In this document: positions 62,880-64,000 of the stretch, piece by piece
Numbering within the stretch: the stretch's first letter is position 1
How the letters are laid out: each line of letters begins with the position of its first letter
DNA from: Megascapheus bottae
Taxonomy: Eukaryota > Chordata > Mammalia > Rodentia > Geomyidae
Direction of reading: 5' to 3'
Length of the DNA: 64,000 nt
NCBI GenBank assembly: GCA_024803745.1
Contig: JANJXV010000040.1
Coordinates: forward strand, 176,501-240,500
The notes under the pieces: model-generated
The model's input: the letters and a program-made list of their open reading frames with translations, nothing else
Told to the model about the DNA's origin: nothing
Database searches by the model: none
Translations under genes and position numbers: made by a program

Positions 62880-64000
62880 GCAACAAATATTTCAAAGGAG
62901 GCAGTGTTGGTTAGGTTTCCTGTGTAGTGAGTGGAGAAAATGATTCTGGTTGCCAGTTTTGTTAACATATTGCATGAAGTGGAAAGAGAGCCCTGGCGCA
63001 CGACTTCTTCAAGGAAGTAAAAAATAACACATGGAAAGTGCGGCGTTTCTGAGTGCTAACGGTTCTTTTCTATTCTGAAATTCTCTGAAATTCCATTTTT
63101 GGTTGTTGTTTTGTAGAACAAAGGTTACAGTTTATGAGAACTGAGGGCGGCTAGATAGCAATTAAAAAAAATTTACTATAGCCAGGCACAGTGACTACTG
63201 CCTGTAATCCTACCTACTCAGGAAGCTGAGATCTAAGGATCAAGGTTCAAAGCCAGCCTGGACACAAAAGGACCTGAGACTCTTATCTCCAATTAACCTC
63301 GAAAAAAATGGGAAGTGGGGCTCGGCTCAAGGGTAGGGAGGTATCCTTGAGCTGAAGAGCTCAGGGACAGTCCTAGGCCAAGTTCAATCCCATGACGAAC
63401 AGGAAAAAAAAAGTACTGGATTATGCAGGATAACTGTCCCTCTGAGGTCATATTGCAGAATAGTCACTCTGTACAAAAATAAAGTTCCTGGGGTATTCCT
63501 GGGGGGGAAAAACTAAATAATTAAATAAATAAATAATAGGGCTCCGAAAAATAGACTCCCAGACCATGTTCCCTGGAAACCCCAGGTTCTGTCCTCCAAC
63601 TTGGGGTGCAGGGCAGGATGGCAGATAACCTGAATCTCAGGTTGTCCCCAGGAGGGAGGGAGTCTATGGGCTCTACCGGGTTGTTAGGCTGGTGTGTGTT
63701 TTATTCCTCCTGGCCTCTTCAACTTCCTCCCCTCCACTTCCTGCACCAAGAAATGAACATCAGTCATCTAAACCCTAGACTTACTTGTGGTGAGAAAGGG
63801 GTGGAGCCTGAGCTCTCATGTGGGGCCAGGGATTAGGGGTCCCCCACCTTCAGTTCAGATGAGGGCAAAATGGAGAGGTGGAGACCTTGTGACACACCTG
63901 CTGGGGTTGCTTGAACCCAAATGCTTCCTGGGGGAAACTGAATAGAAGAAAAAGTAGAAAAAGAAGGGTACAGAAGACATAGAAACAACTAGAAATGGAC
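62880..64000. other. Inverted copy of 15980-16900, start of another duplication unit
   Basis: Matches the left-arm block in reverse complement on both sides of a private 7SL-type SINE (63178-63412). Cut by the window edge. Confidence 0.6.

Overview
This is mammalian nuclear DNA from a rodent. The main clue to the lineage is the SINE content. There are dozens of copies of a dimeric element whose left half is an ID-like, tRNA-Ala-type monomer and whose right half is a second tRNA-like monomer. This matches what I recall of IDL-Geo, a family described from Geomyoidea (kangaroo rats, pocket mice, pocket gophers). A second dimer joins a 7SL/B1-like left half to the same right monomer. I infer a geomyoid rodent; the species cannot be told. 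Most computed open reading frames here lie in SINEs, L1s or microsatellites and are not genes.

The locus is a piece of the natural killer gene complex. Three multi-exon C-type-lectin-like genes can be assembled exon by exon, with matching splice sites and phases. Two are CLEC2 (Clr/OCIL/LLT1) family genes in head-to-head orientation: one on the minus strand (exons 1-5 at 5849-5798, 2298-2173, 2071-1905, 1565-1459, 387-219) and one on the plus strand (30479-30551, 32215-32340, 32447-32616, 33300-33403, 34451-34655). The third is an NKR-P1/KLRB1 receptor gene on the minus strand with six exons between 53611 and 39525, coding 224 residues. CLEC2 proteins are the known ligands of NKR-P1 receptors, so ligand and receptor genes sit together, as in other mammals.

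Layout. 1-34.9 kb is a degraded inverted duplication (palindrome) with its centre near 24.2 kb. Each arm carries one CLEC2 gene, and paired blocks can be matched along both arms, including several SINEs shared at the same sites. The left arm is longer because it gained a gammaretrovirus-like LTR (2399-3036), an IAP-like LTR (about 12387-12817), an endogenous retrovirus relic (19012 to about 21670) and two L1 fragments. 35-38.9 kb is SINE and microsatellite-rich spacer. 39.4-53.6 kb is the Klrb1 gene; one intron holds an antisense ANP32E processed pseudogene with a greatly expanded glutamate-codon tract. 54-62 kb is dense SINE sequence with a UQCRB processed pseudogene. 62.9-64.0 kb is an inverted copy of 16.0-16.9 kb, the start of a further duplication unit.

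Points of interest: loss of both cysteines of one lectin-domain disulfide in both CLEC2 proteins; a stop codon supplied by an LTR in one CLEC2 gene and a SINE-derived C-terminus in the other; loss of the first start codon in the left gene; a Klrb1 protein with an ITIM-like motif together with an arginine inside the membrane segment and no stalk cysteine; and a composite retroposon made of a tRNA-type SINE head, a GC-rich minisatellite and a poly(A) tail, with target-site duplications and a paralogous empty site.
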